Positions 26,502-35,799 are shown, numbered from the stretch's first letter. The stretch is DNA of 64,000 nucleotides from Hyphomicrobiales bacterium (GCA_900468805.1 UEIF01000022.1:62001-126000), one strand, 5' to 3'. Notes: generated from the letters alone by a model not told the origin. Numbers and translations are program-made.

Positions 26502-26856
26502 CTAGTTCTGCTTGCCACCGGCAACGCAAGCCGCCCGCTTTGGCGTGGGCACCGAGCGTCTACGGTTTGGCCACAATGGGTGGCCGCGTTGCATTGAGGC
26601 GCGTGATTGGCTGAAAAGATCTTGCCCGTCTCTGCGCCGACACTTGTGGCAAACTGACAGCCGGTCGCCCGATCCGCGACATTCTCTGCGATGAGGAGAA
26701 CCGCATCTTGAGTGCGGTGATCGAGCGGGTCTGTGGGAAACAATACCGGTTCAGGGTCGAACTGAACCGACCGCACCTGCATTCACCGATGTTGGGTCCT
26801 CCCTGACCGTTTTCTCGGGAATCCCGCATCCGCTCCACAGTCGCAGCATGGCGTCC
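26502..26856. other. Gene-free stretch, probably decayed DNA
   Basis: There is no intact gene. Short pieces of protein-like sequence occur in different frames, broken by stops (around 26.60-26.81 kb on the plus strand). They hint at a frameshifted remnant, perhaps of a regulator, but are too short to name. The junction follows the odd C-terminal tail of the ATPase gene. Confidence 0.4.
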
Positions 26857-27618
26857 TTAAGGGAGGTAGTGGATGTGCGGCCTTGGATGATGCGGCGACG
26901 TCTCCACTCGCGCATCGACCGAAAACACATCCCGCAGAAGTTCCTGGGTCAGCACGTCTTCCGGCATGCCGGACGCGACGATCCTGCCGCTCTGCATGAC
27001 GATCAATTCGTCGCAGAACATGGCCGCGTGGTTGAGGTCGTGCATTGCGACGATGCTCGTCACCGGCAGACCGGAAACCAGCCGCATCAGCCCGATCTGA
27101 TGCTGGATGTCGAGATGGTTGGTCGGTTCGTCGAGGATCAGTTCTTTCGGCGACTGCGCCAGGGCTCTTGCGATATGGGTGCGCTGCTTCTCCCCACCAG
27201 ACAGGCTCTGCCAGCGTTCGTTTCGCTTGCCGGTCATGCCCGCCCGCTCGAGTGCTTGCTCGACAATCTGGTCGTCGGCGAGTGTCCAGCCGGAAAACAT
27301 CGACCGATGCGGAAAGCGTCCGAGCTTGACAACGTCGATAACCCTGAGATTGGCGTTGGTCGTCGCGTGCTGCTCGACGAAGGCGACGCGTTGCGCGATC
27401 GTGCGGCGTCCGATGGTCCTGATGTTCTTCCGATCGAGCGTGATCTGGCCGGCATGCGGCTGCTTCAGGCCGGCCAGAAGCCGCAGGAGCGATGTCTTGC
27501 CGGAGCCGTTCGGTCCGAGGAGGCCAAGCATCTTGCCTGACGGTGCTTCGAAGGAGACGCCATCAAGTATGGTCTTCCTGCCAATTTTCCAGACGAGGTT
27601 TTCGGTTTTGATGCTCAT
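26857..27618 (-). CDS. Iron-siderophore/heme-type ABC importer, ATP-binding protein
   Basis: A 253-residue ATPase of the FecE/FhuC/BtuD group. Walker A is GPNGSGKTS (about 34-42), the signature LSGGEKQR, and Walker B LILDEPTNHLDIQHQ. ATGA overlaps the upstream permease stop, so it is the last gene of a three-gene operon (binding protein, permease, ATPase) on the minus strand. Such systems bring iron chelates, heme or cobalamin across the inner membrane. No outer-membrane receptor is encoded nearby. Confidence 0.88.
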   Translation of the reverse strand: MSIKTENLVWKIGRKTILDGVSFEAPSGKMLGLLGPNGSGKTSLLRLLAGLKQPHAGQITLDRKNIRTIGRRTIAQRVAFVEQHATTNANLRVIDVVKLGRFPHRSMFSGWTLADDQIVEQALERAGMTGKRNERWQSLSGGEKQRTHIARALAQSPKELILDEPTNHLDIQHQIGLMRLVSGLPVTSIVAMHDLNHAAMFCDELIVMQSGRIVASGMPEDVLTQELLRDVFSVDARVETSPHHPRPHIHYLP

Positions 27619-28655
27619 GATGTGCGCTGGAACCGATAGAGAATGACGGAGAAGAAAGGGACGCCGACCAGTGCCGTGACCACGCCGATCGGCAGAACCT
27701 GCTGCGGGATCAGGACGCGCGATGCGATATCGGCGAGCACCATGAAGATCGCACCGACGATGGCGCAGGCCGGAAGCAGCCGGACATGCAGCGGCCCGAC
27801 GACGAAGCGCGCCGCATGCGGCACGACAAGACCGACGAAGCCGATCGAGCCGACCATGCTGACGATCGTCGCCGTCATCATTGCCGTTAGCGCAAACAGC
27901 ACGATGCGGACCCTGATGACGTTGATACCGAGAGATGCGGCCGCTTCATCACCAAAGGCAAAGGCATCGAGGACCCTGGCATAGAGCAGGCAGACGACAA
28001 GCCCGAAACCGACGATGACCGAGACCAGCATGAATTCCGGCCACCGCACTCCCCCGAAGCTGCCCAGCAGCCAGAACATGACGTCACGGGCCTGTTGCGC
28101 GTTGCCTGACGTCGTGACCACGTAGGATGTGGCGGCATTGAAGAGCTGCGAAGCGGCGACGCCGGCGAGAATTGTCCGGTCAGCGCCGCCGCGCGTGCCG
28201 TTCGACAGTAGCGCTACGAAGAAGAAGGCCGCGAAGGCGCCGGCAAAAGCCCCGGCCGACAACGAGACCGCGCCTGCGCCGACACCGAGGATGACGATGG
28301 CGACCGCGCCGGTGGACGCGCCGGCGGAGATACCGAGAACATAAGGCTCTGCCAACGGATTGCGCAGCAGCGACTGCATGATTGCACCCGACAGGGCCAG
28401 CCCAGCGCCGCAGAAGGCCGCAACGAGCGCGCGGCTGAGACGATAGTCCCAGATCACAGTCTCGTAGATGCGGTTGAGTTCCACCGCCGTCCATCCCAGC
28501 CTGTTGGTGACGGCGGCAAACGTCGTGGCGAGCGGGATCGGCAGATCGCCAATCCCGACACTGACGCCGACGACGAGGCCGACCGCCGCGAGGGAGGCCA
28601 ACAGGATGACGCCGAAAGCGGCAACCTGCCGGAGGGAGCGGTTCGAGGCGGTCAC
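27615..28655 (-). CDS. Iron-siderophore/heme-type ABC importer, FecCD-family permease
   Basis: A 346-residue inner-membrane protein with about ten helices. Family marks include LSGAIMQSLLRNPLAEPYVLGISAGAS (about 90-116) and the C-terminal GSIGFVGLVVPHAAR. The GTG at 28655 overlaps the TGA of the binding-protein gene, and this frame matches family length. A longer open frame upstream is not needed. Confidence 0.87.
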   Translation of the reverse strand: MTASNRSLRQVAAFGVILLASLAAVGLVVGVSVGIGDLPIPLATTFAAVTNRLGWTAVELNRIYETVIWDYRLSRALVAAFCGAGLALSGAIMQSLLRNPLAEPYVLGISAGASTGAVAIVILGVGAGAVSLSAGAFAGAFAAFFFVALLSNGTRGGADRTILAGVAASQLFNAATSYVVTTSGNAQQARDVMFWLLGSFGGVRWPEFMLVSVIVGFGLVVCLLYARVLDAFAFGDEAAASLGINVIRVRIVLFALTAMMTATIVSMVGSIGFVGLVVPHAARFVVGPLHVRLLPACAIVGAIFMVLADIASRVLIPQQVLPIGVVTALVGVPFFSVILYRFQRTS

Positions 28656-29674
28656 TTGATCAGGCCAAGGGCCTTCAGCTGTTCGGCCACCTGTTCCGCA
28701 CCATAGATCGTGCGGATTGTCGGGTTCATGGCTTGACCGTCCATGACGACGATGGCCTTGTTTTTGACGGCTGGCATTTGGCTGACGGCCGGGTCGGTGT
28801 TCAGGAAGTTGATCTTGGCCTCCGGCTTGTCGAGTTCCCAGCGATTCCGGTCGAGATTGGCAACGACGATGACGTCCGGATTGACGGCGATGATGCTTTC
28901 CCAACCGAGCGTCGGCCATTCGGCTTCCGCAGTGACGGCATTCCTGCCGCCGAGCAGATCGGCGATGAAGCCGGATGCAGCGTTCTTGCCGCCGACATAG
29001 GCGTCGGCGGAAGGCGACTGGCTGGAGAACCAGAAAACATAGGAAAGCTGCTTGCCGTCCCTGGAGACGCCGGCGCGCAAATCCGCCTCGCGCTTCTTGA
29101 AATCGGCGATCAGCGCCTGGCCGCGATCGGAGACGTCAAAAATCTGCGAGAGCTCGTCGATCTCCTTGTAGAGCAGGTCCATATTCCAGAGCTGGTCGCG
29201 GCTGCCATACTCGTTCTTGACCTTTTCAGTGCTGAGGCAGGTGCTGGGTGAAACGTAGCTCGGCACGCCGACTTTGTCGAAGTCCTCGCGCTTGGCGACC
29301 TTGCTGGTCGCTCCGATCAGGCTCGGCAGCGCTGCTGCAACGAAATCCGGGTTCTGCGCCAAGATCGACTCGAATGTGGGGAACTCGACAGTCAGAAGCT
29401 TGACCTTCGCATTGGCTTCGGCCAGCTGAGGCAAAACCTTGCTCGGCCAGAATGCCGTACCAGCCATTTTATCCTCAAGGCCGAGAAGCAGCATGATCTC
29501 CGCGCTGTTCTGGCCAAGTCCGATTGCGCGCTGCGGAGCCTTCTGAATGGTGACCTTCGCACCGCAATTGTCCAGCGTCAGTGGATACCCGGTCGGCGCT
29601 GACAGTGCCGGTGTCGCGATCAGGCCGAATACGGCGACGAAAGCGGGAACCGCAAGGGACTTCAAAACGCTCAT
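28652..29674 (-). CDS. Iron-siderophore/heme-type ABC importer, periplasmic binding protein
   Basis: A 340-residue binding protein of SBP family 8 (FecB/BtuF/FhuD type), with a signal peptide ending near residue 26 (A-L-S-A). Blocks include QRAIGLGQNSAEIMLLLGLEDKMAG and WPTLGWESIIAVNPDVIVV, both typical of the two-lobed helical-backbone fold. It starts the operon. Upstream, GCGGG-N8-CCCGC (29721-29738) lies in the leader and might be a hairpin or operator. I see no clear Fur, RirA or Irr box. The ligand could be an Fe3+ chelate, heme or cobalamin. Confidence 0.82.
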   Translation of the reverse strand: MSVLKSLAVPAFVAVFGLIATPALSAPTGYPLTLDNCGAKVTIQKAPQRAIGLGQNSAEIMLLLGLEDKMAGTAFWPSKVLPQLAEANAKVKLLTVEFPTFESILAQNPDFVAAALPSLIGATSKVAKREDFDKVGVPSYVSPSTCLSTEKVKNEYGSRDQLWNMDLLYKEIDELSQIFDVSDRGQALIADFKKREADLRAGVSRDGKQLSYVFWFSSQSPSADAYVGGKNAASGFIADLLGGRNAVTAEAEWPTLGWESIIAVNPDVIVVANLDRNRWELDKPEAKINFLNTDPAVSQMPAVKNKAIVVMDGQAMNPTIRTIYGAEQVAEQLKALGLIK

Positions 29675-30150
29675 GAGAACTTCCTGTTCTTCTGGTCCCC
29701 AACAAGGGGATTTTAAGGGCGCGGGCGGTATAACCCGCTTACCAAAGGAAAAACAAGAGTATTATGGTCACCTTTTATAGCGGCAGGCTCTCGATTCCGT
29801 TCCCCAAGCGGCAGAGCAGGTCGGGCGTTGCGATCGAGTCGACAGCGAGGACTGGATACAGAGCATAAAGGCGTGACACATTTCAGAACCGCGGCCGCAC
29901 CATTGCGCTATCGGGCCGAATTGAAATCGGCGATCAGCACGGCATCTCGCCGTCCACTCCGTTGGGATCTTGTTCCGAGCGATCCCGTAGCCTGCAATCG
30001 TAGCCGCGCTGGCTTCATATCCTCCGAAACAGAGGATTGAATACGTGCTTGCTGTGCTTGCGGCTGAAGTGGACAGGGTCGCTACGCCGGGCGCCAGCGA
30101 AGTCTTGGTGTACTATTTTCGTCGCTTCTAAGTCTTCTTCAGCAGGTCAG
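29675..30150. other. Intergenic stretch, no gene seen
   Basis: The first 120 bases hold the promoter/leader of the iron importer operon, including AT-rich sequence around 29750-29780. The rest holds only short frames without family similarity. Confidence 0.4.
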
Positions 30151-30384
30151 GACTTCACAAGCGATGACGAGATGGGCTTCATGAAGGTTCTCGTGAGTGC
30201 CGATGACGATCGCATCCCTGGCTTCACCATGATCGGCTCGGAGGCCGGCGAAGTCGTGGCGGTGGTGCAAACCGCGATGCTGGCGGACCTGGCCTACACG
30301 CACCTTCGCGACGCCATCATCGTCCACCTGACGATTGCCGAAGGTCTCGGACCGCTCTTTGCAAACTTAGGGTCTCGATCCTGA
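30151..30384 (+). pseudogene. Remnant of a pyridine nucleotide-disulfide oxidoreductase (C-terminal dimerisation domain)
   Basis: The frame reads GFMKVLVSADDDRIPGFTMIG and then SEAGEVVAVVQTAMLADL, followed by LRDAIIVHLTIAEGLGPLF. This is the dimerisation domain of mercuric reductase/dihydrolipoamide dehydrogenase-like flavoproteins. Only about 75 residues remain; the FAD and NAD domains are absent upstream. The family's HPT-type motif here reads H-L-T. It is a decayed fragment, unlikely to be functional. Confidence 0.7.
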
Positions 30385-30673
30385 TCGCCATTGGCCAGAA
30401 CGACCGGATCCGTCCCTATTGCTTCGGACGGATGCCGCCGCCTGACATGTTCATTGATGTCCAGCGCCATTTCGATCGCAGTTGATTCGATAGGGCGGAA
30501 AAGGAGCGAAGAAGCCGCGAAGACGGCGAGAAAAGCTACCGGCCATCCAACGTTGTTGCCAATCAGAACGGCAAGAATTGCCGCGGATGATCCATTTTGG
30601 TTGCCAAAAAACCATAATTGCCTCACCTAGATCACACATCGGCAATAGGTATTAAGAATTGGATCATCGCTGA
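30385..30673. other. Intergenic stretch with a possible membrane-protein remnant
   Basis: On the minus strand, 30390-30626 encodes one or two hydrophobic segments followed by a charged stretch. It could be the tail of a lost transporter, but it has no ribosome-binding site or recognisable family. The promoter of the protease gene should lie in the last 100 bases. Confidence 0.3.
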
Positions 30674-32788
30674 ATGCGCATACACTACGTTTTTCTTGGT
30701 GCATTTCTTGCAATCGCTCAGTCCGCATATGCGGAAGTCGCATCGCCTGTTTTGGCCCCGCTGAAGCAACAGGCGCAAGCCGCTCAGTTGAGTGCCCAAG
30801 TTCTCACGCGCTTCAGCTACAAGCCCGTTGCACTCGACGACGCCTTGTCGGCCAGGATCATGGATCGGTTCATCAAATCGCTTGATCCAGACCGCGCACT
30901 CTTTCTGCAGGCGGACGTCGACAGGTTCATGGCTGACCGCAGCGAGATCGACGATGCCATCGAACGGCAGGACTTGAAGATCCCGTTTGCGATCTTCAAC
31001 GCCTATGAACAGCGCGTTGTCGACCGTATGAACTACGCGCGCAATTTGCTTAAGCAGGGCTTCGATTTCGGCGCGCAGGAAGATTATTCCGTGCTGCGCG
31101 ATAAGGAGCCTTGGCCGCAGTCTGAAGCCGAGAGCAATGACCTTTGGCGCAAGCGCGTCAAAAGCGACTGGTTGCGGTTGAAACTAGGCGGTAAAACTGA
31201 CGCAGCTATTCGCGAAACGCTCGACAAGCGTTATGCCAACACCCTCGAGCGCGTTCAGAAGTATAAAAGCGACGACGTTTTTCAGTCGTTCATGGACGCC
31301 TACGCAACGTCGATCGACCCGCATACCGACTATTTCGGCGCGGCCGCTTCGGCTGACTTCAATATCGCGATGAAGCTTTCGCTGTTTGGTATCGGTGCGG
31401 TGCTGCAGGATCGCGACGACTATACGACAATCCGTGAGCTCGTGCCTGGCGGCCCGGCGCAGTTGTCCGGCAAGCTCGCAGTCGGAGACCGCATTACCGG
31501 CGTTGGTCAAGGCAAGGACGGAGCGATAAAGGAAGTGGTGGGCACGCGCCTTGATGAAGTCGTGCAACTCATACGAGGGAAAAAAGGCTCAGTCGTGCGC
31601 CTGGACATCCTGCCGGCGGACGCCGGTGCAGATGGCACGCATCGCGTAGTCAACCTCGTGCGTGACAAAATCAGTCTCGAAAAGCAGGCTGCCAGCAAGG
31701 CGGTTCTGTCCGTGGGCGGAGGCGACGCCGCGCGTAAAATCGGGGTGATTACTCTGCCGGTATTCTATGAGGATTTTGAAGCCAAGAGCAAAGGAGACAA
31801 GGACTATAAAAGCGCAAGCCGCGATGTCGCCAAGCTTCTCGGCGAACTGAAGCAAGAGAAGGTCGACAGCGTTCTCATAGACATGCGCAACAATGGCGGC
31901 GGTTCATTGGACGAGGCGATCGATTTGACTGGTCTGTTCATCGGCAACGGCCCGGTCGTTCAGCAACGCGGTAGCGACGGTAAGGTCGAGATTAGAAACG
32001 CTGATTTTGCAGCGCCTGTCTGGAAAGGCCCGGTGGGTGTCCTGATCAATCGCGGGTCGGCGTCGGCTTCGGAGATTTTTGCTGCGGCAATCCAGGATTA
32101 CGGTCGGGGCGTGATTATCGGTGAACCCAGTTTCGGGAAGGGGACGGTCCAGACCGTCCTCAATCTGGACCGAATGGTTCGCAACAGCAAACCCGAATTC
32201 GGGGAGTTGAAAGTGACGATTGCCCAGTTTTTCCGGGTTAACGGCGGTACGACGCAGTTGCGCGGCGTGACACCTGATATCAGCTTGCCGGGACTTTCCG
32301 ATCCGGCTGTCTTCGGCGAAACCAGTTATGACAATGCCCTGCCGTGGGCGCAGATCAAGCCTGCGGACTATGCGCCTTCCGACACTGTCACGACGTTGCT
32401 GCCGACATTGCAAAGCCGGCATGATGCACGGGTTGAGAGCGATCCGGATTTCCAACGCCTGTTAAAGGACATTGCCGACCTTAAGGCGCAGCGCGAGAAA
32501 GGGGTCGTCTCCCTCAACGAAGCCGAACGTCGTAAAGAAGCGACAGCGCGAGAAAATCGGCTGAAGTCCCGAGCGCAAGCGGATGGTGGCGAAGATCCTG
32601 GTGGAGATGATGGCCTGCAGTCAGACGAGCGCAGCCTGAGCGCTGATATTGCTATTGAGAATGCCCGCAAGAAGGCAAAAGACGTCTTGCTCAACGAGGC
32701 CGCCGCCATTGTTGCCGATGAGGCAGATCTGCAGCAAGGCGCGTTAAAGGCAGCCACAAAACAATCGGGAAACACGAACGCAAAATAA
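30674..32788 (+). CDS. prc: Periplasmic carboxy-terminal processing protease (Prc/Tsp, S41A)
   Basis: A 704-residue protease that cuts periplasmic proteins from their C termini. A signal peptide ends near residue 20 (A-Y-A). The N-terminal DUF3340-like domain includes FIKSLDPDRALFLQADVDRF and DPHTDYF. A PDZ domain follows at about 240-330, then the S41 catalytic core with S464 in GSASASE and K489 in FGKGTV, the Ser-Lys dyad spaced 25 residues apart as in E. coli Prc. The C-terminal tail is rich in Lys, Glu and Ala. Size and domain order match the large Tsp/Prc type, not the shorter CtpA proteases also common in rhizobia. It stands alone after a decayed stretch, so it may have been acquired. 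Confidence 0.9.
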   Translation: MRIHYVFLGAFLAIAQSAYAEVASPVLAPLKQQAQAAQLSAQVLTRFSYKPVALDDALSARIMDRFIKSLDPDRALFLQADVDRFMADRSEIDDAIERQDLKIPFAIFNAYEQRVVDRMNYARNLLKQGFDFGAQEDYSVLRDKEPWPQSEAESNDLWRKRVKSDWLRLKLGGKTDAAIRETLDKRYANTLERVQKYKSDDVFQSFMDAYATSIDPHTDYFGAAASADFNIAMKLSLFGIGAVLQDRDDYTTIRELVPGGPAQLSGKLAVGDRITGVGQGKDGAIKEVVGTRLDEVVQLIRGKKGSVVRLDILPADAGADGTHRVVNLVRDKISLEKQAASKAVLSVGGGDAARKIGVITLPVFYEDFEAKSKGDKDYKSASRDVAKLLGELKQEKVDSVLIDMRNNGGGSLDEAIDLTGLFIGNGPVVQQRGSDGKVEIRNADFAAPVWKGPVGVLINRGSASASEIFAAAIQDYGRGVIIGEPSFGKGTVQTVLNLDRMVRNSKPEFGELKVTIAQFFRVNGGTTQLRGVTPDISLPGLSDPAVFGETSYDNALPWAQIKPADYAPSDTVTTLLPTLQSRHDARVESDPDFQRLLKDIADLKAQREKGVVSLNEAERRKEATARENRLKSRAQADGGEDPGGDDGLQSDERSLSADIAIENARKKAKDVLLNEAAAIVADEADLQQGALKAATKQSGNTNAK

Positions 32789-32989
32789 TCATAACCGAAG
32801 GGCGCAACAGTGTGCTCAGCTTTGCGATCATACCGTTCGCAGCGGCGTGATTGCTGAGTGAGTATCAGATGATCGCGATCTGTCTTCGAAGGTAGCTCGA
32901 AGCAATCGGCGCGGCGTCGACCCTTCTCCTGGTGCGATCGATTCACCGCGAAGCAGTGAGGCCTCGCGGTGATGATGGCTGCATGCATC
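32789..32989. other. Short convergent intergenic region
   Basis: It lies between the protease stop and the converging GST gene. I see no gene and no clear intrinsic terminator. Confidence 0.4.
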
Positions 32990-33667
32990 TTAAGCGGTGC
33001 TTGCGCGCAGCAGCACGGATTGATGCTTTTCAAGGAAAGCCACAAGACGCGCGTGATAGTCATCAGCCGCCGCCTGCCGAACGCTCGGCCGTTTTGCAAG
33101 CGCGCTTCGCCATTTCTGCACCCTGTCCAAACCGTCAAAGATATGATTTTCACCGATCGCATCAAAGACGTCGAAATAGCGGAAGATCGGCGCAAAGACG
33201 GCGTCCACCAGACTGAAACCCTCACCGGCGAAGAATGGTCCCCCAGACAGTTCCGCCTCGATCGTGCGGAATCTGGAAGCGATCGCCTTTCCCCTTGCTT
33301 TCAAAACTTCGAGGTCGCTGGTCGTTTCGTAGACCCAGAGATCGGCCAGAACCGACGAGCCGAATTCCATCCACCCGCGATGGCGGGCACGTATCAAAGG
33401 ATCGTGTGGGTGCAGCTTCGCGCCGGCCTGCGTCTCATCGATATATTCGCAGATCGCAGCACTTTCGAAGAGCGCAGTCTGCTGTCCGCTCTCCTCGATC
33501 AGCAAAAGCGGAACCTTGCCAAGGGGGGAAATCTCGAGAAACCAATGGGGCTTGTTATCGAGGTCGATGAACTCGCGATCGAAAGGAACGCCTTTTTCGC
33601 CAAGCGCGATGGCGGCGCGTTGCACATAGGGGCAGAGAGGGTGGGAAATGAGCGTGAATTTCCGCAT
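32990..33667 (-). CDS. Glutathione S-transferase family protein
   Basis: A 225-residue protein with a thioredoxin-like N-terminal domain (FTLISHPLCPYVQRAAIAL with C12-P-Y; then GKVPLL and FESAAICEYI for glutathione binding) and an all-helical C-terminal domain. GSTs conjugate or reduce electrophiles and peroxides with glutathione. The start is the ATG at 33667, which has GAGG upstream. It follows the doxX gene by 11 bases, so they form one unit. The neighbouring MarR regulator suggests induction by a reactive or phenolic compound. Confidence 0.86.
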   Translation of the reverse strand: MRKFTLISHPLCPYVQRAAIALGEKGVPFDREFIDLDNKPHWFLEISPLGKVPLLLIEESGQQTALFESAAICEYIDETQAGAKLHPHDPLIRARHRGWMEFGSSVLADLWVYETTSDLEVLKARGKAIASRFRTIEAELSGGPFFAGEGFSLVDAVFAPIFRYFDVFDAIGENHIFDGLDRVQKWRSALAKRPSVRQAAADDYHARLVAFLEKHQSVLLRASTA

Positions 33668-33678
33668 GGTAGCGATCC

Positions 33679-34104
33679 TCAAGGGGTCTGGGCGGCGACG
33701 AGCGACCGCGATGGATGTAGCGCCAAGGCTCCATTGCCAAGCATCACCTGCGCGATCGAGAGAACGATAAGGTAGAGCGGATATTCCCAGCCGCCGCCCG
33801 GCGCGGTGAAGACCCAGCCGTTCGCCCCATGAACCCAGATAATTGCGCCGGCGAGCGCGGGGATAAGCGTCAGTGCCACGGCACGTGTCTGTATGCCGAG
33901 AACCAGAAGGGCGCCGCCGATGGCCTCGGCGGCGAAGGTTACATAGGCCAGCCAGCCGGGTAGGCCGACGGATACGAAGTAGCCGGCAGTTCCCGCCAGG
34001 CCGAACGTCATGAGTTTCAGAATGATGCTGTGCGCGAGGTACATCGTGCCGAGGCTGATGCGCAGCAGGGCGGTTGCGTAAGGCACGGACGTTTCCATTG
34101 GCAT
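33679..34104 (-). CDS. DoxX-family membrane protein
   Basis: A 141-residue inner-membrane protein with four helices. Family features are the early ALLRISLGTMYLAHS segment, EAIGGALLVLGIQTR in the third helix region, and a C-terminal YPLYLIVLSIAQVMLG. DoxX proteins are thought to work with quinone or thiol redox stress. The start is the ATG at 34104, with GGAG eight bases before it. It is divergent from the MarR gene across two palindromes and co-transcribed with the GST gene. Confidence 0.83.
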   Translation of the reverse strand: MPMETSVPYATALLRISLGTMYLAHSIILKLMTFGLAGTAGYFVSVGLPGWLAYVTFAAEAIGGALLVLGIQTRAVALTLIPALAGAIIWVHGANGWVFTAPGGGWEYPLYLIVLSIAQVMLGNGALALHPSRSLVAAQTP

Positions 34105-34122
34105 GGTGTCTGTCTCCAATTG

Positions 34123-34140
34123 TAGATGCATATGCATATA
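34123..34140. promoter_or_regulatory. Candidate MarR operator 1
   Basis: TAGATG-N6-CATATA, containing a perfect 12-base palindrome ATGCATATGCAT. It lies 18 bases upstream of the doxX start. Confidence 0.5.
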
Positions 34141-34164
34141 ATTATCCTTGCGATTGCCGTCAAT

Positions 34165-34184
34165 ATAGATGTACTTGCATCTAT
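34165..34184. promoter_or_regulatory. Candidate MarR operator 2
   Basis: Perfect inverted repeat ATAGATG-N6-CATCTAT, whose right arm overlaps the start codon of the marR gene. It shares the TAGATG half-site and N6 spacing with operator 1, 43 bases away. Confidence 0.55.
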
Positions 34185-34626
34185 GAAGAATCGAAACGGC
34201 CCATCGGAATCTGTGACGCAGGCATGGATCAGCATCATGCGCGCCCAGCAACGCCTGCTGAATGCGATCGAGACAGACTTCAAGAATGCCGGCCTGCCAT
34301 CGCTCAGCTGGTACGACGTGCTCTGGGAACTCGCGCGCGCCGAAGAGGGCAGACTACGTCCCTTCGAGATCGAAGAACGCACCCTGCTTGCGCAGTATAA
34401 TCTCTCGCGTCTGATCGACCGGTTGCAGCGCGAAGGCCTCGTCAGCCGGGAAGCCTTTGCTGAAGACGGGCGCGGCCGTTGGGTCGTGATTACGCAAGCA
34501 GGGCGCTTGCTTCGCGAACGCATGTGGGCCGTCTATTCAAAGGCAATTGATGCCCATGTCGGAGCCAAGCTTGATGATCAAGCGGCCGCATCGATTGTTG
34601 CTCTACTGTCGCGTTTCACTGGTTAG
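34183..34626 (+). CDS. MarR-family transcriptional regulator
   Basis: A 147-residue winged-helix repressor. The recognition region LLAQYNLSRLIDRLQREGLVSREAFAEDGRGRWVVIT spans about 64-100, including the wing with D-G-R-G-R. The ATG at 34183 gives the standard MarR length; an ATG 57 bases upstream would add an unlikely hydrophobic tail and run through an operator. It is divergent from doxX-gst and probably represses both itself and that operon through the two TAGATG-type palindromes. Confidence 0.85.
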   Translation: MKNRNGPSESVTQAWISIMRAQQRLLNAIETDFKNAGLPSLSWYDVLWELARAEEGRLRPFEIEERTLLAQYNLSRLIDRLQREGLVSREAFAEDGRGRWVVITQAGRLLRERMWAVYSKAIDAHVGAKLDDQAAASIVALLSRFTG

Positions 34627-34710
34627 GCGACAGGGGATGCTGCCCCGGGCATTCAGCGCTTTCAACGCGTCGCCGGGTGCCAAGCCCACCTGCAGCCGCA
34701 TTGATCGCCA

Positions 34711-35457
34711 TTAGACGCTGGTTTTCGGTGCGATCGTCAGCTCCGAACCATGAGCGCCGCGCATCTCCGTCGCTCCGGCCGGGTCACGGTCGTCGGCCTT
34801 GTGCAGAAGCGTCGAGCGATAGCCGCCCGCATGCGTGCCCTCGATCAGCGTCACATCGGCGTTGCCCGGATTGTCGGAGCGCTCGAACCATTCGACGCTG
34901 TGATGCAGGAAATTCATCTCGAAGGCACGGTTGGTGACGCCGTGGCCGACGATAACAGCGGTGTCGTTGCCGCTGCCGATATCATGCATGACGGTCAGCA
35001 AAAACATCCGTACCCGCTGGGCGACATCTGCCCGGCTCTCTCCATCAGGCGGGCGGGCATAGAACTTGCCGCTGTTGTTGCGAAGCCGCGCCCATTTCTC
35101 GAATTCTTCCGGAAATTTGCGCCGCTGCTCGGCGCGGTCGTAGATTTCCGTAAACAGGCCGAAATCCTGCTCCCGTAGCAGATAATCCTCATGCACATCG
35201 CTGATGGTGTCCGCTGGCAAGGCCTCGACGATCGCGTCCTTGGTCTGGCGCGTGCGCAGATATGGCGAATGCCAGATGGTCGCCCTCGGCGCAGCGGCAG
35301 GCAGCGCTGCAAGATACGAAGCGATGCCACGCCCGGCCGCCAGCGCCTGCCGGTAACCCCATTCCGTCAGCGGAACATTGTGATCGCCGAACTGCCGGTA
35401 GGCGCTCTCGCTGATGTTGCCGAGAGATTCGCCGTGTCGAACGAGGAAGATGCGCAT
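34711..35457 (-). CDS. Histidine phosphatase (phosphoglycerate mutase-like)
   Basis: A 248-residue enzyme of the branch-1 histidine phosphatase superfamily. The catalytic histidine is H8 in LVRHGES, with the second histidine in VIVGHGVTNR, plus RTRQTKDA and DGESRADV typical of the cofactor-independent phosphatase type. The long insert (about 95-150) rich in Arg and Glu is seen in rhizobial homologues. The ATG at 35457 matches the family start; a longer frame upstream is spurious. The substrate is unknown. It appears to be a single gene. Confidence 0.83.
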   Translation of the reverse strand: MRIFLVRHGESLGNISESAYRQFGDHNVPLTEWGYRQALAAGRGIASYLAALPAAAPRATIWHSPYLRTRQTKDAIVEALPADTISDVHEDYLLREQDFGLFTEIYDRAEQRRKFPEEFEKWARLRNNSGKFYARPPDGESRADVAQRVRMFLLTVMHDIGSGNDTAVIVGHGVTNRAFEMNFLHHSVEWFERSDNPGNADVTLIEGTHAGGYRSTLLHKADDRDPAGATEMRGAHGSELTIAPKTSV

Positions 35458-35799
35458 GTCTGTCCGTCTACGCTGAGGTGAGAACATCATGACGGGCGCG
35501 GAGGTAGTGTGCAATGGCCGACAACCTGATCGAGTGACGATCCCCGAGTTCGGTTTACTTGGCTTTTTAAACCGGCAGCTTGTCGCCGCCATTGAAAATG
35601 GCCATCCGGTGCGCTAGTTTAAATTGTTATCTGCCATCGCAGATTCATATGGTTGTATTTGAAAGACGATCGTTTCTGGAGACATGGGCCTGAAATCATC
35701 GATCCTGGACATAGCTCCAGCCAATCGAACGAGACTGTTCCTTCACCGATGGCAATTGACTTGTGCCTCGGTCGATGAACTGGTGCACGGAGGTAGCAA
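35458..35799. other. Intergenic region, no gene seen
   Basis: About 340 bases between two divergent genes, holding both promoters. A short palindromic motif (ATCTGCCATCGCAGAT) lies at about 35629-35644. The small frame on the minus strand here has no support. Confidence 0.4.

Noticed and set aside
26560..26838. Possible LysR-regulator or other gene remnant.
   Set aside because: Only short suggestive pieces in shifting frames; too little to name, so it is recorded as decayed DNA.
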